Shown: positions 1-12,364 of the stretch, in pieces | How positions within the stretch are numbered: the stretch's first letter is position 1 | Layout: each line of letters starts with the position of its first letter | DNA from: Pieris napi | Lineage: Eukaryota > Arthropoda > Insecta > Lepidoptera > Pieridae | Length of the DNA stretch: 64,000 bases | Direction of reading: 5' to 3' | Assembly (NCBI RefSeq): GCF_905475465.1 | Contig: NC_062241.1 | Location: 11,656,001 to 11,720,000, forward strand | Notes under the pieces: model-generated | What the model was told of the DNA's origin: nothing | The model's database searches: none | Seen by the model: the letters and a program-made list of their open reading frames with translations, nothing else | Program-made: the position numbers and the translations under genes

Positions 1-61
1 GTTGGTCCTCCTCTCTTTCGAAACAGCGACCTTAGACCGACCGTTCTCCGACGCTCCAGAG

Positions 62-162
62 CTGCCCTGCGATTCTGTAACTCACTTCACGAACTCACAC
101 AGCGGTTTTCGCATCGGCGGTCTGTGTGAGTTCGTGAAGTGAGTTACAGAATCGCAGGGCTG
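62..162. mobile_element. Short hairpin MITE with CTG target duplication
   Basis: Two 38-base arms (65-102 and 122-159) are exact reverse complements, separated by a 19-base loop. The trinucleotide CTG lies directly on both sides (62-64 and 160-162), which reads as a 3-bp target site duplication. The element starts CCCTGCGATTC and ends GAATCGCAGGG. The same arm and loop sequence forms the ends of a 241-bp copy at 56939-57179, so this copy looks like an internal-deletion derivative. It has no coding capacity. The superfamily is uncertain; the 3-bp CWG duplications suggest PIF/Harbinger-like mobilisation, which is inference. Confidence 0.85.
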
Positions 163-744
163 ACCTGTGCTTTATATATTTTTGAGTTTTCTTCTAAACA
201 ATATTAAGGCCAAAGTCAAATTGTTTAGTTCATCCCATACATGATCTTTTATGAACGTCACTTGAAAAGTCTTTATCTACTTAAATAAAGATATAACCTT
301 AAATATAATGAATCGTATTAAAATCCGATGAAGATAAAAACCATTGAAATATTATCGCTTAAAGCCTTACGCCCACAGACTTCCGAACTTAACGCAACCT
401 TTCAACAAAGAAAGTGCACACCCACGGTATAAAAACTGGCTATGTAGGCACGATATTGCAAATGCATAACATGATTTATTAGTTTTTTGCTCTTCATTTC
501 CGTTTCATTCTTGCTAACATAAATTGGGAATAGTATATACATCGTAATAAAAAACCATTTAGCCGTTCATTAGATGGACTAACAAAGTCAAGGTAAAACA
601 TCCAGAATTTTTAAAAATCCTTCACTAGAAAGATAAGACGAAGTAACAATTTTTTAATGTGCTTGGTCCCTTGGCGTTGCGCCGAGATGTGTGGCTCACT
701 GCTTCTTCTACCGCATTTACCATGGAACGTGTTTAGAGGAGTTG
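163..744. other. AT-rich intergenic stretch, nothing recognised
   Basis: I see no splice-bounded coding exon, RNA gene or repeat of a family found elsewhere in the window. The short ORF that begins at 657 runs into the LINE fragment that follows and is not gene-like. Confidence 0.5.
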
Positions 745-1032
745 TTCGTACTGATACCTACCTGCAACTGAGTTGCATCATCAGGCAGAATACAAAATAC
801 CGTATCACCTCGACGTCCGTCGTTCCACTGAGCGTTTCTTAAGGCAGTTTTTGCAGACTGACTGAAGTATTTCCGAATCAATTCGACTTAGGGTCATTCA
901 AGAAAAGATTGTACCAATTCTTAAAAGACCGGCAACGCACTTGCGAGCCTTCTCCAATGTGGGTATCCATGGGCCGCGGTATCACTTAACATCAGATTTG
1001 CATCATGCCCGTTTGTCTACTGTTACATAAAA
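745..1032 (+). mobile_element. LINE 3' fragment (ORF2 tail family A)
   Basis: This matches nine or more other stretches in the window that share the landmarks 'cgacgtccgtcgttccac', 'ttcgacttagggtc', 'ccggcaacgcactt' and a 'catgggcggcgg'-like block, followed by an A-rich end. Better-preserved copies (for example 36260-36575) translate in pieces to a non-LTR retrotransposon ORF2 tail ending in the motif FKKRAY...RQRTCEP. This copy is 5'-truncated and frameshifted. The assignment to a LINE is family knowledge; the exact clade is not determined. Confidence 0.7.
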
Positions 1033-1579
1033 AAAACTTGCACACGTTCAGAATTGAATATATAATGTTATTTATAAGGAATTGTTTCTTCAATACCAAC
1101 ATTCTACAATATTACACCAATTGTGTACAGTACAGTAAAAAATATACTATTTACAGATTTAGCACATACAATTAATGTGATTATTACGAATTCTATATAA
1201 ACCTGATATGTGATAACTGAAATTAACTGTTAACTTTTCAAGTACATTAAGAAATTAGTCCACAACTATAAAATCCAGTGAAAACACCTCTTATAATTAA
1301 TTATTAATTACCCAGTCTTGCCTTCTTTGGAGATCCTTGGAACATAACACTGGACTAGAAACGTGCTCATAAAAGTGATAATTCTACAAATAGTATGATT
1401 GATAAGGCAAGTTAAATGATGGACAATTTAGACTCGATTTTTCTGTGGCTTCGTTCGTTATCTACCTTTAAATTACATATTTTTACTAAAAGTAATATGT
1501 AACGATTGCTGCTCCGAAACATTAATCTAAATTTTGTCGCCACGAACTGTATTTTGTGATTTTCATACAAATTTAGTTT
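1033..1579. other. AT-rich intergenic stretch, nothing recognised
   Basis: There is no exon-like ORF with plausible splice sites. The minus-strand ORF that begins at 1636 overlaps a MITE arm and is not gene-like. Confidence 0.5.
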
Positions 1580-1635
1580 TTGACTTTCTACATACACTAA
1601 TACTGTTAATGCATCTTGACTAAGGTCCCAGGGCA
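1580..1635. mobile_element. Solo arm of a MITE (family of 3088-3235)
   Basis: The sequence 'ctttctacatacactaat' through 'gcatcttgactaaggtccc' repeats the right arm of the inverted-repeat element at 3088-3235. No matching left arm is visible upstream, so this is a truncated copy. Confidence 0.55.
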
Positions 1636-2261
1636 ACGACTGTCGGGTCCGCTAGTGATTGTATTCTATACATATTATAAAGTAGTTATAACAAGGAAAT
1701 AGCAATATATACCTATCTGCAATAATAGTTTAAAAATAAGAATCATCCATGTCTAAACACCAAACTTGATACTTTTTATAAAATATTTTCACAATTTAAA
1801 GGGAATTATCTATATTTTTTTTAATGTCTGCAACGCATCAACTATCAATCGTTTTCAGAAATTCACACAGTTATTGTGTTTTTTGTATGTTGTGTGTTCT
1901 CTGTAAGACGTGTCTGTATGTGTTAGTGTGCGTTTTTATAATAAAAAATAAATCATCTGAAATGTTTTTAAAATCTTGTCAGTAGTATTGTGGTAAAATT
2001 TACTTTTAATATAAAGTGTTTGTTTTAAGCGGTATGTAGATGAGCCCTTAATATAAGGTAACGCGTAATTCAAAGATGTAATATGATACAGTTAGACCTT
2101 AAAGGCGAAATATTCATAAACCTATTTACCATAAAAGAGAGGTTGAGTTTTTGTCTAATGGAATCTTGTGCGATCAATTATCTAGTTCGGGAGTGTAGTG
2201 TAGACTTGTTTGTTTTGATTTTATATAAAACGGTGAGCATAATGTCAGCAAAAGTCTACTT
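1636..2261. other. AT-rich intergenic stretch, nothing recognised
   Basis: No gene signal. A 60-codon ORF at 2083-2265 has no recognisable motif, splice context or codon bias that would support it. Confidence 0.45.
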
Positions 2262-2375
2262 ATAATTATTTATTTATTAACACTTTGTTGCGTTTAGAAG
2301 GCAACGGGCGGTCATACCGCTAACAATCGATCTCTGCTAGGCAACCCTAATCAAGAAAAGATGAGATTAAGGATA
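2262..2375 (-). mobile_element. LINE 3' end fragment (family C)
   Basis: It starts with a TTATT-rich simple run (the reverse of an AATAA-type tail), then 'gggcggtcataccgctaa', 'cgatctctgctaggcaacc'. The same order appears at 25365-25465 and 43775-43935. It is read as the 3' terminus of a retroelement lying on the minus strand. Clade unknown. Confidence 0.55.
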
Positions 2376-3087
2376 AAGTGCATAACAAAATTAATAAAAA
2401 TAAAATACAAGCCCAGACTTATACAATTACAAATATAACACATACAATTTTTTTTAAACGTGTGTTCTAATGTACGCGTTAGAAGTTATACTTCTGTGGC
2501 GTAACAAGATAAAAATCTTTTCAAAAATTGTATTCTACGTTTGTAGAAAAAACTAAAATGTTGACTATAGCTAACTTCAGGGTGTCGATTTTTGTGACGG
2601 TGTGCAACGCGCCAAAAGAATATAACGTATAACTTTTAAAAAAAGGCTAAAAAAATAGTTTTGTGGAAACCATCAAAGCTTCGATCGAATATTAAGTCAA
2701 TTATTATAAAATTGCAAAATGTAAATAAATATCACGTACGCCAAACTAACAGTTATAGATTACAAATTATGTGTAATAGATTATAGAAGATCGAACAATC
2801 AAAGGCCTACTTTTTGTGTTCCAATGTTCAATATTTTTGTTATGACACATTGTGGGTCGCAAAACCAGCAGAGTGAAACTTTCAGCAACATAGGAACTTC
2901 AGCAACAAGTCCATTGTGCACGTAGTTTTATCCCAGCGTGTCGCTGGCGCCTTGCGGAGCTGAATCTAGATTGTACTAAGTGTGAGAAAAATATCGTAAC
3001 CCTCACCTAGTTTGTGACGCGGTCAGCCCTTATGTAGCTGACATGTCAAACGTCAAGTGTTGAGGAAAAATTTAAACGCAATTAGCT
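2376..3087. other. Intergenic stretch, nothing recognised
   Basis: No coding, RNA or repeat signal that I can support on either strand. Confidence 0.45.
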
Positions 3088-3235
3088 GGGGACTTAGTCA
3101 AGATTCCTTAATAGTAGTGTATGTAGAAAGTTGAAAACTTAATTTGTATGAATGATGAAATGTATGAAAAAATTTTCGAACAAATTTTGTTTAGGACTTT
3201 CTACATACAGCTCTGTTAAGGCATCTTCACTAAGC
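3088..3235. mobile_element. MITE with imperfect terminal inverted repeats
   Basis: Left arm 'gacttagtcaagattcctta' and 'gtatgtagaaagt' pairs with the right arm 'actttctacatac' and 'ttaaggcatcttcactaag'. The two arms fold back over about 40 bases each with a few mismatches. A partial relative is at 1580-1635. No clear target duplication could be set, and there is no ORF. Confidence 0.65.
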
Positions 3236-3734
3236 CAGTCTTCTTTTGTTAAGCTTGACTTTAGACAACTAAGAAAAATAAATCAATCTGTGGTATCTAA
3301 AATGGCCAATCATATTTAGTTAATCAAATCTCGGGATTAAGATAAAATACCCAAAATACGGCGAAGACAGCGGTTGATGAATGATTGGAGCCGGTGCGAG
3401 ATGTCGTCAGTGACCTTTACGTTTCACACACAATTACACAGCTATTTGTGCCTCCCAGGATCTCGGACTAGGACACTAACGAAGCCAAGGGAGGCGGATA
3501 AGCCGGATAATATTTAATATAAAAAATTTAATTATTTTATTTTTATCTCACACACTGTTTTATTTGTTTTTTTTATTTTTATTACTCTTTAATGTATAAT
3601 ATTCTACGGTTTCGAAATTTGTAAACATGTGAGGAACATATACACTAACTTTTTTTAGTATAGTATTATTATAGGAGTACATTGTCTTCTCATATAATTA
3701 TTTAACTAATGTACATACAAAATATTGTAAACCT

Positions 3735-3840
3735 ATTTTAAAAGAGTAAGTGTGCAGATTCTTGCCCATTCTTCTCCACACGAAACCTTTTGAAAGGGTC
3801 AAATTAGTTTGAAATAAATGATTTGACTTGACTTAAGAAA
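3735..3840 (+). mobile_element. LINE 3' end fragment (family B)
   Basis: Contains 'attcttgcccattcttctcc' and ends 'aaataaatgatttgacttg', matching the order (TTGCC-GTTCTTCTC-...-AATAAA-TGA) seen at 60985-61135 and, inverted, at 29935-30095 and 42885-43060. It is a retroelement 3' UTR fragment by comparison with those copies. Confidence 0.5.
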
Positions 3841-6452
3841 TGTAGTTTGTAACACATTGCAAACGGCTTTATTGTTTTTCGTTCAATATAAAATGTTATT
3901 ACTCAATAAGGGCTATAATTCAATATTATTTAAATACCTACTTAATAAAGATTATAACAGACACGTTCCACTAACTTTATTGTAGATATATATTTTTATG
4001 AATTCTCGTTAATTACAAACAAGTAACGAAACGTTGAGTTGCTAAATTCAAGGTGATAGAGCATAAAATTGCATGTGTCTAACTCGTTATTTATAAGATC
4101 TTGCTTAGGGCCACTCTACAGGGCAATTTTTACTTTCATTTAAAAACCCCAGAGGTTTTTACCTGAAAAACGATAGACAAAACGATCCGGGGTTGCATTT
4201 AATTCTTTTTTTTTCATTTCGAGATTCTAGTCCAACCACAGACTCGCGACACGTTCTATTTGACAAATGACAATCGAAAGCAACGCCATTTTTTTGTCTT
4301 TTGTTTTACTTGGCGATTAATTAAATCTAAAAGTATAATAAATTAGTGAAAAGTTTCCAAGTTCATTTCGTAGTTCTATTGACTTTAAATTGATATATCT
4401 GTTCAATAATACTTTTTATAAATAAATCTTTAGGACTACTTTTAAAATGGTCATAAAACGTGTTGGAACTATAAATTATATATGGTTACGTAAACAACTT
4501 TATCTGTACAATATATTTTTTAATATTACTTTGTCCTAATTCAGTTAAATGTTTGCACAATGTGACCACAGCCCAATAAACAAGATTAATTCGAAACATG
4601 TCACGACTATGTTTGTCCACCTGACATCGTCTTATAAGGAACAGTGAACGTGTGATTGGGGTAGCCTAGACCCGCTCATGACGTATTGTGCTAATATTCG
4701 ATAGGTATAAGGTGCCCAGGTCGTGACTCAGAGCTTTATTTTTTACTTCTATGAATATAACTAAATTATTATTTGGTAACACAATATGGCAGAATGATTT
4801 ATTGAAATGAATTGATGTTATTAAATCACCGTTCAATAATTTTTAGCAAAACTAAAAATTTAATCCGAAATTCTTCTTAGATTAGCGTTTTTTAACTTGC
4901 CTTTAAACCTCAATTTGAGGACAATAATAGGTTTTAAAATAGATAACTTTTATGACTTTTCTTACCGCTGACTTCATTATATATATTGACAAATTATGTA
5001 ATGGATACCTTCTCTTAGGAGAACCAAAGACAATACAAATAAAATTCTTAAGTGTACATAACTGTTACTTTCAGAATTCTTTCTTAATAATAAGAATACT
5101 TACCGTTTTTCCGATTCGAGAAAAAAGAAACGTCACATTATATACAATTACAAAAATTGTTCGTGGCATTATTGTCGATCATTGACTTGTGTTTACATAG
5201 CCGAATGTAACATAGCAGAATCCCTTTAGTATTTCGAAAGCCAAAAATCTCTCTATAAAAGGCATCGACCAGTCATCAACCGCCCAAAAAGGAAGAACAC
5301 GAAAATTAAAGGCGTAAATTCACTCGTGTCGTTGAAACGTAATTAATTTCATATCGGTAGAAATTTTTGCATAAAACCTCCTTCATTACTTCGACCATAG
5401 ATTAAAACTTTTTTAATTAACATGACAGCTCGTGACAGGCACAAAATCATTACCATAATCTTTGACCTCCTTAAAAACTGCGGCTTAAATATCGTACCTT
5501 TATTGATTTGATTGATATTTTTGATTATATTAGAAATTAAAAAAACAATAATGTTTAAACTAACCAGTTTAGGTATTTATTTTCGTATTGAAAGCGATAG
5601 TAACTTTTACACATCCATATCACATTGAGGTATAATATGAAGTTTCTAAAATTCTATTTTTTTTTCTAAAAATAGGATTAGTCTTTCCTACCTGGATAGG
5701 AGCAATTTACTAGATTTAAATCTAGATGTAAATCTGTTTAGGGTAACAACACAACGTACCTAATAAGTGTCTCGCAACGCATTTTTGGAACTCCATCTTG
5801 AACTAAATTCAAAATCGAAATAATACGCACTTTTTTATTAAAGTTGCGCGACGATAAACCATTAAAATATATACTTTACACACATTTAATAAGTACAATT
5901 AAACGAATTTATGAATTTGGTCAAAAGTTTTATTATTAAACACATAAATAAGAACAATTAAAATTTTAAGTGAGCAAGAACAACTTTGATATAGATCAAA
6001 CCGAGCCATAATAGGCACAAAAGGTTTAAAATTGTCGTATTTGGATAAACAAAAATTAATGTCGCGTATTTAAGGTGAAAATCAAGTTAAAAGTGCATCC
6101 AAATATGGTAGTCACGTATTGTTGCCTCCAAAATCCCGGTGCAGATGAAATCTCTTTGGAGTAACTGTCTGGCGCCGGAGTGCTTAATCACAGAGTGTTA
6201 AGACTTTGCGAATTATAAAAAAAATATTGGTTGTTTGTAAAGTAGGTTTACGATCGAGATGTTTACGTGATAACGTCTTATTGGTGATATAAGTTTTTGG
6301 GAAGTAAGGAATTAATGAAGATAACAATTTTTTCAAATTTTAAATTACATCTATCGTTTTATTCACACTTTTGATGATAAATTTCGGGTGTAAAATGACA
6401 AGTTTACTTATTCGACTATGATATACATTTTTCTTCATACATTCACGGAATG
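3841..6452. other. AT-rich intergenic stretch without a recognised gene
   Basis: 2.6 kb without a supported exon, RNA or repeat. The ORF at 4952-5185 has no recognisable motif. It could hold non-coding exons or regulatory DNA, but nothing in the sequence shows that directly. Confidence 0.5.
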
Positions 6453-6590
6453 ACTGGCAGCGCTCGAGATGAGACGGGAGATCGGTCCGTCTCTCTCGTT
6501 ATACCTGCGATCGCGCTCGTGAGGTTTTAGTGTGACACAAGTTTCGGACAAAGATTTAGTCTAGCTATTCAAAGTGGGAACGCTGCCAGT
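6453..6590. mobile_element. Small inverted-repeat element, GC-rich interior
   Basis: Begins ACTGGCAGCG and ends CGCTGCCAGT, exact reverse complements 138 bases apart. The interior ('gggagatcggtccgtctctc', 'gcgatcgcgctcgtgag') is clearly more GC-rich than the flanks. No ORF and no definite target duplication. It is likely a non-autonomous DNA transposon; a small promoter-like island is the alternative. Confidence 0.5.
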
Positions 6591-7547
6591 ATATTCGGAA
6601 TCTTGCCTAAAGGGACTCCTTTAATACGGTATTATCTAACTTCTAATGAGCATGCGAATTATAATGTAATTCTTATAAGCGTTACAATAATAAAATTATA
6701 ATAGTTACAAATGCCGTTTTATTCAAAAAAATATAACCTTAGACGTGTGTTGTACATAAACGTATTTATGTACAACATAAGGCCATGTCCATGAAACAGC
6801 CACACTTCAGTTTTTAGTTCTGTTGGTAGTCAGATCACCTGCAACTCCCACAAAATGTTTTTGCTTTTAACGATTTTCTTAGTTGTATACTAATATTACC
6901 TATGTTCAATAAATTTCTTTTATTTACATGTAATTGAGCCACTGTATTAACTTAATATTTTTATTTGAACTTATAACTATAGGCTGAACTTTTGCATTAA
7001 TAAGCTACGTAAGTTATATTTAATTTTCTCATGTAAATATTATGTTGTTAAATTAGATTATCTAAATGTAAATTAATGGGATTCACAATTTACTAGCCAA
7101 ATTTCGGAGTGCGTTGTCAATATTTCGTCCTAAGTTCGCATTAAAGTGGTCGCAAGATTCAGCATTATCGGGTCGTATGATTCACGCTGGGGTCAGGATA
7201 TCCAGTTTGTGGCAAATGACTTGTTCGTATTTCAACAGATTACGCGTTAAATATGACCTTTCGGTATCAATTTTTACCCAGTGTAATGAGCGTGCCATTA
7301 TGTTTTGTCATTTACAAGAGCGGACAAGGTATTTTGATAAAAAATAAGAATAGTTATATCTTGCAAACCGTACCACAGCTAACAATTTTATTGAATAAAA
7401 CCCAAAGCCTAGCTGGCAGAATGGATCTCGACTACATATTTTTACAGTACAAAAAAACCATTCGTTAATACACACATACTTTATTATAAACAATTAAGAA
7501 ATAAGCGTTCGTTAAGTGTTAGTAAACAAATTAATAAAAAAAAAACA
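6591..7547. other. Intergenic stretch, nothing recognised
   Basis: Three overlapping ORFs of 61-77 codons between 7114 and 7493 on both strands give no recognisable protein and no splice context; I treat them as chance. Confidence 0.45.
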
Positions 7548-7730
7548 GTGGCCCTACTACGTGTTGCCTTATATTTCTGAATCTGTTTCGTGATTATTTG
7601 TTCTTACTAAAAGGCAAGAATGAAATCCTTCTGTGACACTTGGATTTGGATGACATGCATCAAATTCTTCACGAAATTTCCCTTCACCGTACGAGCGACT
7701 GTTATATGCAAGTCCATTGGTGCAAAGTTT
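7548..7730 (-). mobile_element. Old, degenerate copy of tRNA-derived SINE A
   Basis: Landmarks of the SINE occur in the right order but with many changes: 'atttctgaatctgtttcgtg', 'ttcccttcaccgtacgagcg', 'caagtccattggtgcaaag'. The tRNA-like head is lost. It is the most diverged member of the family in this window. Confidence 0.5.
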
Positions 7731-8148
7731 TGACATTCTTACCGCAATTTTTTTATATGAGAGATAAAAAATTGCACAGAACAGCCACAAATAGCAGCTG
7801 CCACAGAGCATGGACTCCCATGTTAGTAGGCAGGTTTGCGGCCTTTAAAAGACTAGTATGCTCTTTTCTTCGGAAGTCGACTCCAGAGCTCGCAAAGGAA
7901 AATGCCTAGAGAAGCAGCTATGTCTCTATACTGAGTATTTCCCTTTAAGCCATCAAGCATATTTTGTCGTAAACTTCGTTTTTTTACTGACATGGCCACA
8001 AAGAAGACATCATCTTTTTTTAAGGCTAACCTGCAGTAGACTGATTTCCTTATAAAAATTCCCAATAAATCTACCCTATAACCTATTGGGAGGTTTACGA
8101 GACGACTTTTTCGTTCACCTCTGGGCCAATTTAAAATATACTACACAG

Positions 8149-8400
8149 AGCAGTGTTGGCCTAGTGGCTTCAGCGTGCGACTTTCATCCCTGAGGTCGTA
8201 GGTTCGATCCCCGGCTGTGCACCAATGGACTTTATTTCTGTGCGCATTAAACATCGTGTAGAAACCGGCTTGCCTTAGACCCAAAAAGTCAACGGCGTGC
8301 GTCAGGCACAGAAGGCTGATCACCTACTTGCCTATTAGATTACCACATGATCATGAATCTGAGGCCCAGACCTAAAAAAGGTTGTAGCGCCATTGATTAT
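8149..8400 (+). mobile_element. tRNA-derived SINE A, near full length
   Basis: The tRNA-like head has an A-box-like block TGGCCTAGTGG and a B box GGTTCGATCCCC. The body follows ('caatggactt', 'agacccaaaaagtcaacggc', 'ctgatcacctacttgccta') and the tail is 'ggttgtagcgccattgat'. Compared with sister copies it has lost a short block around the 'gctcgaacggtgaagg' region. Confidence 0.8.
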
Positions 8401-10025
8401 TATTAAAAAGTACACAAACTCCAACAAGAATTTGTTAATTAAGATATTCTGTCTCGCACAAAATTAAAACTATAACCATGAAAAGGTCTTTTACCTTTAA
8501 TAGAAAAAAAACTATAATGCACGTATACCTATAAACAATTACTGTGATTTCCGAAGCGTAACAGACGTATATTTTATGGCTCTAATCATTATAATTAATA
8601 CCGAAAAATATAATGTAGACAACTAGACTTTATATCTAAAATATTTTTAATGAAATTAAAATATTTTTTTATCAAGCGCAATATTAACATTTGGGATTTG
8701 TCTATAGAGAATAGAAATATCGTAACCATGGTAACCGAGTGTATACAGTTAACTTAAGGTCACGGTACATATACATATTTTAGTACATGTTTTTTAATTG
8801 TGTTAATAATAAATAAACTTTTTTTTAGCTATAGCTTAACTTAGAGAATGTTGTAGCTGTGTAGCTGAGCGATGTTATAAGCGTGCGTGCGCTGTATCAG
8901 AGTTAATTTTATTTTTAAATTAAACTTTAAATTTCTTTGCTTTTAAAGCTATCAATCAACCTGCGGCAAATTAACATGTAATTAACATTTAGCAGGGCAA
9001 ATCTAGTAAAAAATAAGATTTTAAGCGTCATTGGTGTAATTTTATACTAGAAACAGTGTTAGCTTCCATTTCATTTTGAATGTACAAAATCTTATAAATA
9101 TAAAGATAATTTACTTCCCTCAAATTTTAGCCATCTTACTGTCGGGGTATTCTCAACCCTTATAAGACAAAAGACGAAACTAGGCGCGTTTTGTAGATTG
9201 AGAAGTAAATAATAAACACAGATGAGTCTGTGATTAAATTAGAAGACGTGCTTATTTGAGAAGTCAAAAGAAATGCCATCGTTTCGTCTTCACTTTTCAA
9301 AGGCCGGGAACGCACCTAATAACATGGCTGTCCATAGTGGCCTTCTACGGCTATTCCGTAAATTTATTGACCTACCTTTGTAAATGTTTTTTTTTAATAT
9401 TAAAAAACAGATTACAACATGATTTTGACATTATGCAGACAGTAAGCATATGTTTAAGTTATTATTTAAGTTATCGACAATTTAACAGTCTTTCATATAG
9501 GGTCGGAATTATCTGATTTACATATAAAATTCTCACAAAAAAAAGAATGAAAACACTAGATTTAAGTCTGACATTTTGTAATTAATTACTATAATTAAAT
9601 ATTCATTAAGTACCTACTCCTATAATAGTCCATGGCCCGGATTTTTTAAAAAGATAAAAAATTTGCCCAAGGTGTTGTCAAACATCCAAACACGGTTCGT
9701 AATTAGAATTTGTCCATTTAAGTTTATGCATGCAAATTAGAATCTTCTTTACCGGCCTCCGTTTTTACATAATTTACCATGAATGTTGTTTACTTGAGTA
9801 ATATGTAATTACCTGTTCATATAAGATATATATAAAATTGTCTTAAAAATAAATATTTTAGTTTGGCAAATTCTCTCTCTATATACTTACGTACATTGTA
9901 TTTTTTTTCTGATGTGACATGAATTGATGATGATATTATTTTTCTCTAATGGGATAGGCAAAGGACTTTAGTCCATACAGCCATCTCATGTGACAACAAG
10001 AAGACTTTTTACGCGCCAAACTTTG
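8401..10025. other. Intergenic stretch, nothing recognised
   Basis: No exon with believable splice sites. The ORF at 9256-9516 carries a 'ggccgggaacgcacc' stretch that faintly recalls LINE family A, but nothing else supports a gene. Confidence 0.45.
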
Positions 10026-10203
10026 TTTTTTTTGTAGATTTTATGACCTTGTAGCGAGACCTTAAAGCCAAAACATAAATATTATAATTATACCACAGAC
10101 AATTGCATTGGTTTACTTTAATTGTCTTTGTTAATACGCATTACGTTTATTTTGGCTTAAGGGTCTCGTTAGCAGGCCATAAAATCTTCAAAAGAAAAAA
10201 AAT
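10026..10203. mobile_element. Foldback element with imperfect 55-base arms
   Basis: The left arm (10026-10080: 'gtagattttatgacc', 'gcgagaccttaaagcc', 'aaaacataaa') is an imperfect reverse complement of the right arm (10145-10203: 'tttattttggcttaa', 'gggtctcgttagcaggcc', 'ataaaatcttc'). The loop itself contains 'gacaattgcattgg...taattgtc', another inverted repeat. It has no ORF. It fits a MITE or foldback transposon. Confidence 0.6.
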
Positions 10204-11254
10204 CGTATTTTCTTCAAACATTTTCGCAAAATTAAACAAATTTATAAGTACGTAATATGAACAAGAAAGTTCTTATAGTATTGTATTTTATTGACATAAC
10301 TTTTAGAAATAGAAAAACACTTTTTTAACTAAGTTTTTGAGAAAGTTCTTTTTTACTTACATACTATTTCTATACTTTGTTATTTCATCTTCTATTTTAC
10401 CAATTTATGTTTGGCGGCATTACCGACTAGGTTCTAGTTAGACCTAATGAAATAAAAAGCTTACACATAAATGTGATGATAGAGAGGAATTCGATAAAAT
10501 CACTGCCGTTTCCGAGAAAAGTTTATAAAACTAATTGCCATTATTCCGACCATTATAACAACAAATCTTAGATGTCATACACTTTTGAAACAGGTTTTAT
10601 TGAAAACGCAAGTTCTTTAACTTCTGCCTGCGACTTCACCGACCTATGAAAAATTGAAAGTCCTTACGATAGAAAATAATAGGATTTTATAAAAACAACA
10701 TATATAATTACCGTCCATAAATAAAATGTATATATTAATAATTAGTATTTATTAATTACTTTATTCATATTTTACTATTTTATTTTATTTCTGTTTGTCT
10801 TTAAAGCCATTAAATCATCAAAAATCGAATATACAAACTTTTAGATAGATACACATTATGCTTCCATGCATTCGAAAAATTCACATAAAAACAAGTAATT
10901 TAAAGACAGGATTTCTACTAACAGTATATCATATTTCTTCAACTCCTAATGATGTGTTTAGTTCAGAAAATGCTTTTAAACGCATAACTAACTCGATTCG
11001 CTGTATGATTTATTTTTTCTACACTTAATTAAGCTGAGGTCCGTATGACATTCGTATATCGGGTACTAAAAGCAGAAGCATCCATTCAATTATATCTAAC
11101 GGTCTTAAAGGTCAATAACAATGTAAAGTAAGAAACAGGAACGACTTAGTGAATTTTTGACGTAAGGGAGTCATACTTAGCGCTGTCTAAAGAGACTTAC
11201 AGTCAAACTCGGAGTTGTAAAAAGTGAAACAATACCTCAATTAAAATAAAAAAA
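10204..11254. other. Intergenic stretch, nothing recognised
   Basis: No supported coding exon, RNA gene or repeat. Confidence 0.45.
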
Positions 11255-11543
11255 ATTCAGTGGCAGTACAACCTTTTTACGTCTGGTCCTCAGATTTATG
11301 TATCCGTTTCATGATCATTTTACAATCTAATAGGTAAATTGGTGATCAGCCTCCTGTGCCTGACACACGCCGTCGACTTTTTGCGTCTAAGGCAAGCAAG
11401 TTTCCTCACGATGTTTTCCTTCACCGATCGAGCGAATGTTAAATGCGCACTTAGAAAGAAAGTCCATTGGTGCACAGCCGGGATCGAACCTACGACCTCA
11501 GGGATGAGAGTCGCAAGTTGAAGCCACTAGGCCAACACTGCTG
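11255..11543 (-). mobile_element. tRNA-derived SINE A, near full length
   Basis: Complete order of SINE blocks in reverse: tail 'cagtggcagtacaac', body 'ttggtgatcagcctcc', 'cacgccgtcgactttttg', 'ttccttcaccgatcgagcg', then B box as 'gggatcgaacctacgacc' and the A-box region 'ccactaggccaacactgc'. Confidence 0.85.
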
Positions 11544-12364
11544 CAATACCTCCATTATCTTTCGTAAATTTAGTTATGGAGCTTTAAATTTCGTAGCTGA
11601 GTTGCACTGTTGCTATTAATCTTTTATTAATATGTCAATGAAAGTAATATCTGACATATTTTATCTCTAAAGAATATTTTGACAGATTCAAAGCTATGTA
11701 CATTGTCACTTGAGAATCGTTTTTGAATCCCTAAAACAAGTTTACCCAACAGAAAGTATTTATAAATTGAAAACAATTAGATAATTGCAAGCGTAGATAT
11801 CTTTCCTGGTACACTTACGAAAACTATGTCAGTGAGTTATACTGGTTGCTGTTAATTTAATGTACCTATAAAGAATAGACGGAAAAGGTCGTTTCCCGGT
11901 GAAACAGTAGACACGAAAGACGATCCCTTGTCTACGAACAAAATGTCATATCAAATTAGTTGTTACTTTATATTAATAGAATATTTCGGTGTTATTTATA
12001 ACTAAATTAAACATCTATAAGTAGCAAAATAATTTTGCAGTATAAATATGATTTAACTCGCCTTATGCAAAAACGAACATGATCAAAAATTGCAAACCAT
12101 GTCGTAAATTACCAATAAAGTGATCAATCAATCAGCTACTAACATAAAACCGTCTATTTATCTACATCGTGAACATTTAGACAGACTAGGCGCCATAAAA
12201 GGAAAGGGTGCCACTTGCAAGGTTGAGTCATGCTGCCAATAAAAATAATCACTCCTCAACAAAATTGGGAATGATAGCGATAAATTTATTTGAAACTTGA
12301 CCTATTACTTTTTACTTGTAGATAAAAAAATCTATTTCACAATCATTATAGATTATTTATAGTT
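11544..12364. other. Intergenic stretch, nothing recognised
   Basis: No supported exon, RNA gene or repeat on either strand. Confidence 0.45.

Noticed and set aside
7114..7493. Three overlapping ORFs on both strands
   Set aside because: No recognisable domain, no splice structure, and mutual overlap on opposite strands.
11339..11521. ORF with the text SLLCLTHAVDFLRLRQASF, also seen with variants at 8141-8323, 53864-54097, 58038-58323, 61763-62030 and 63726-63986
   Set aside because: These are six-frame translations of SINE A, a tRNA-derived non-coding element; the repeated peptide is not a protein family.
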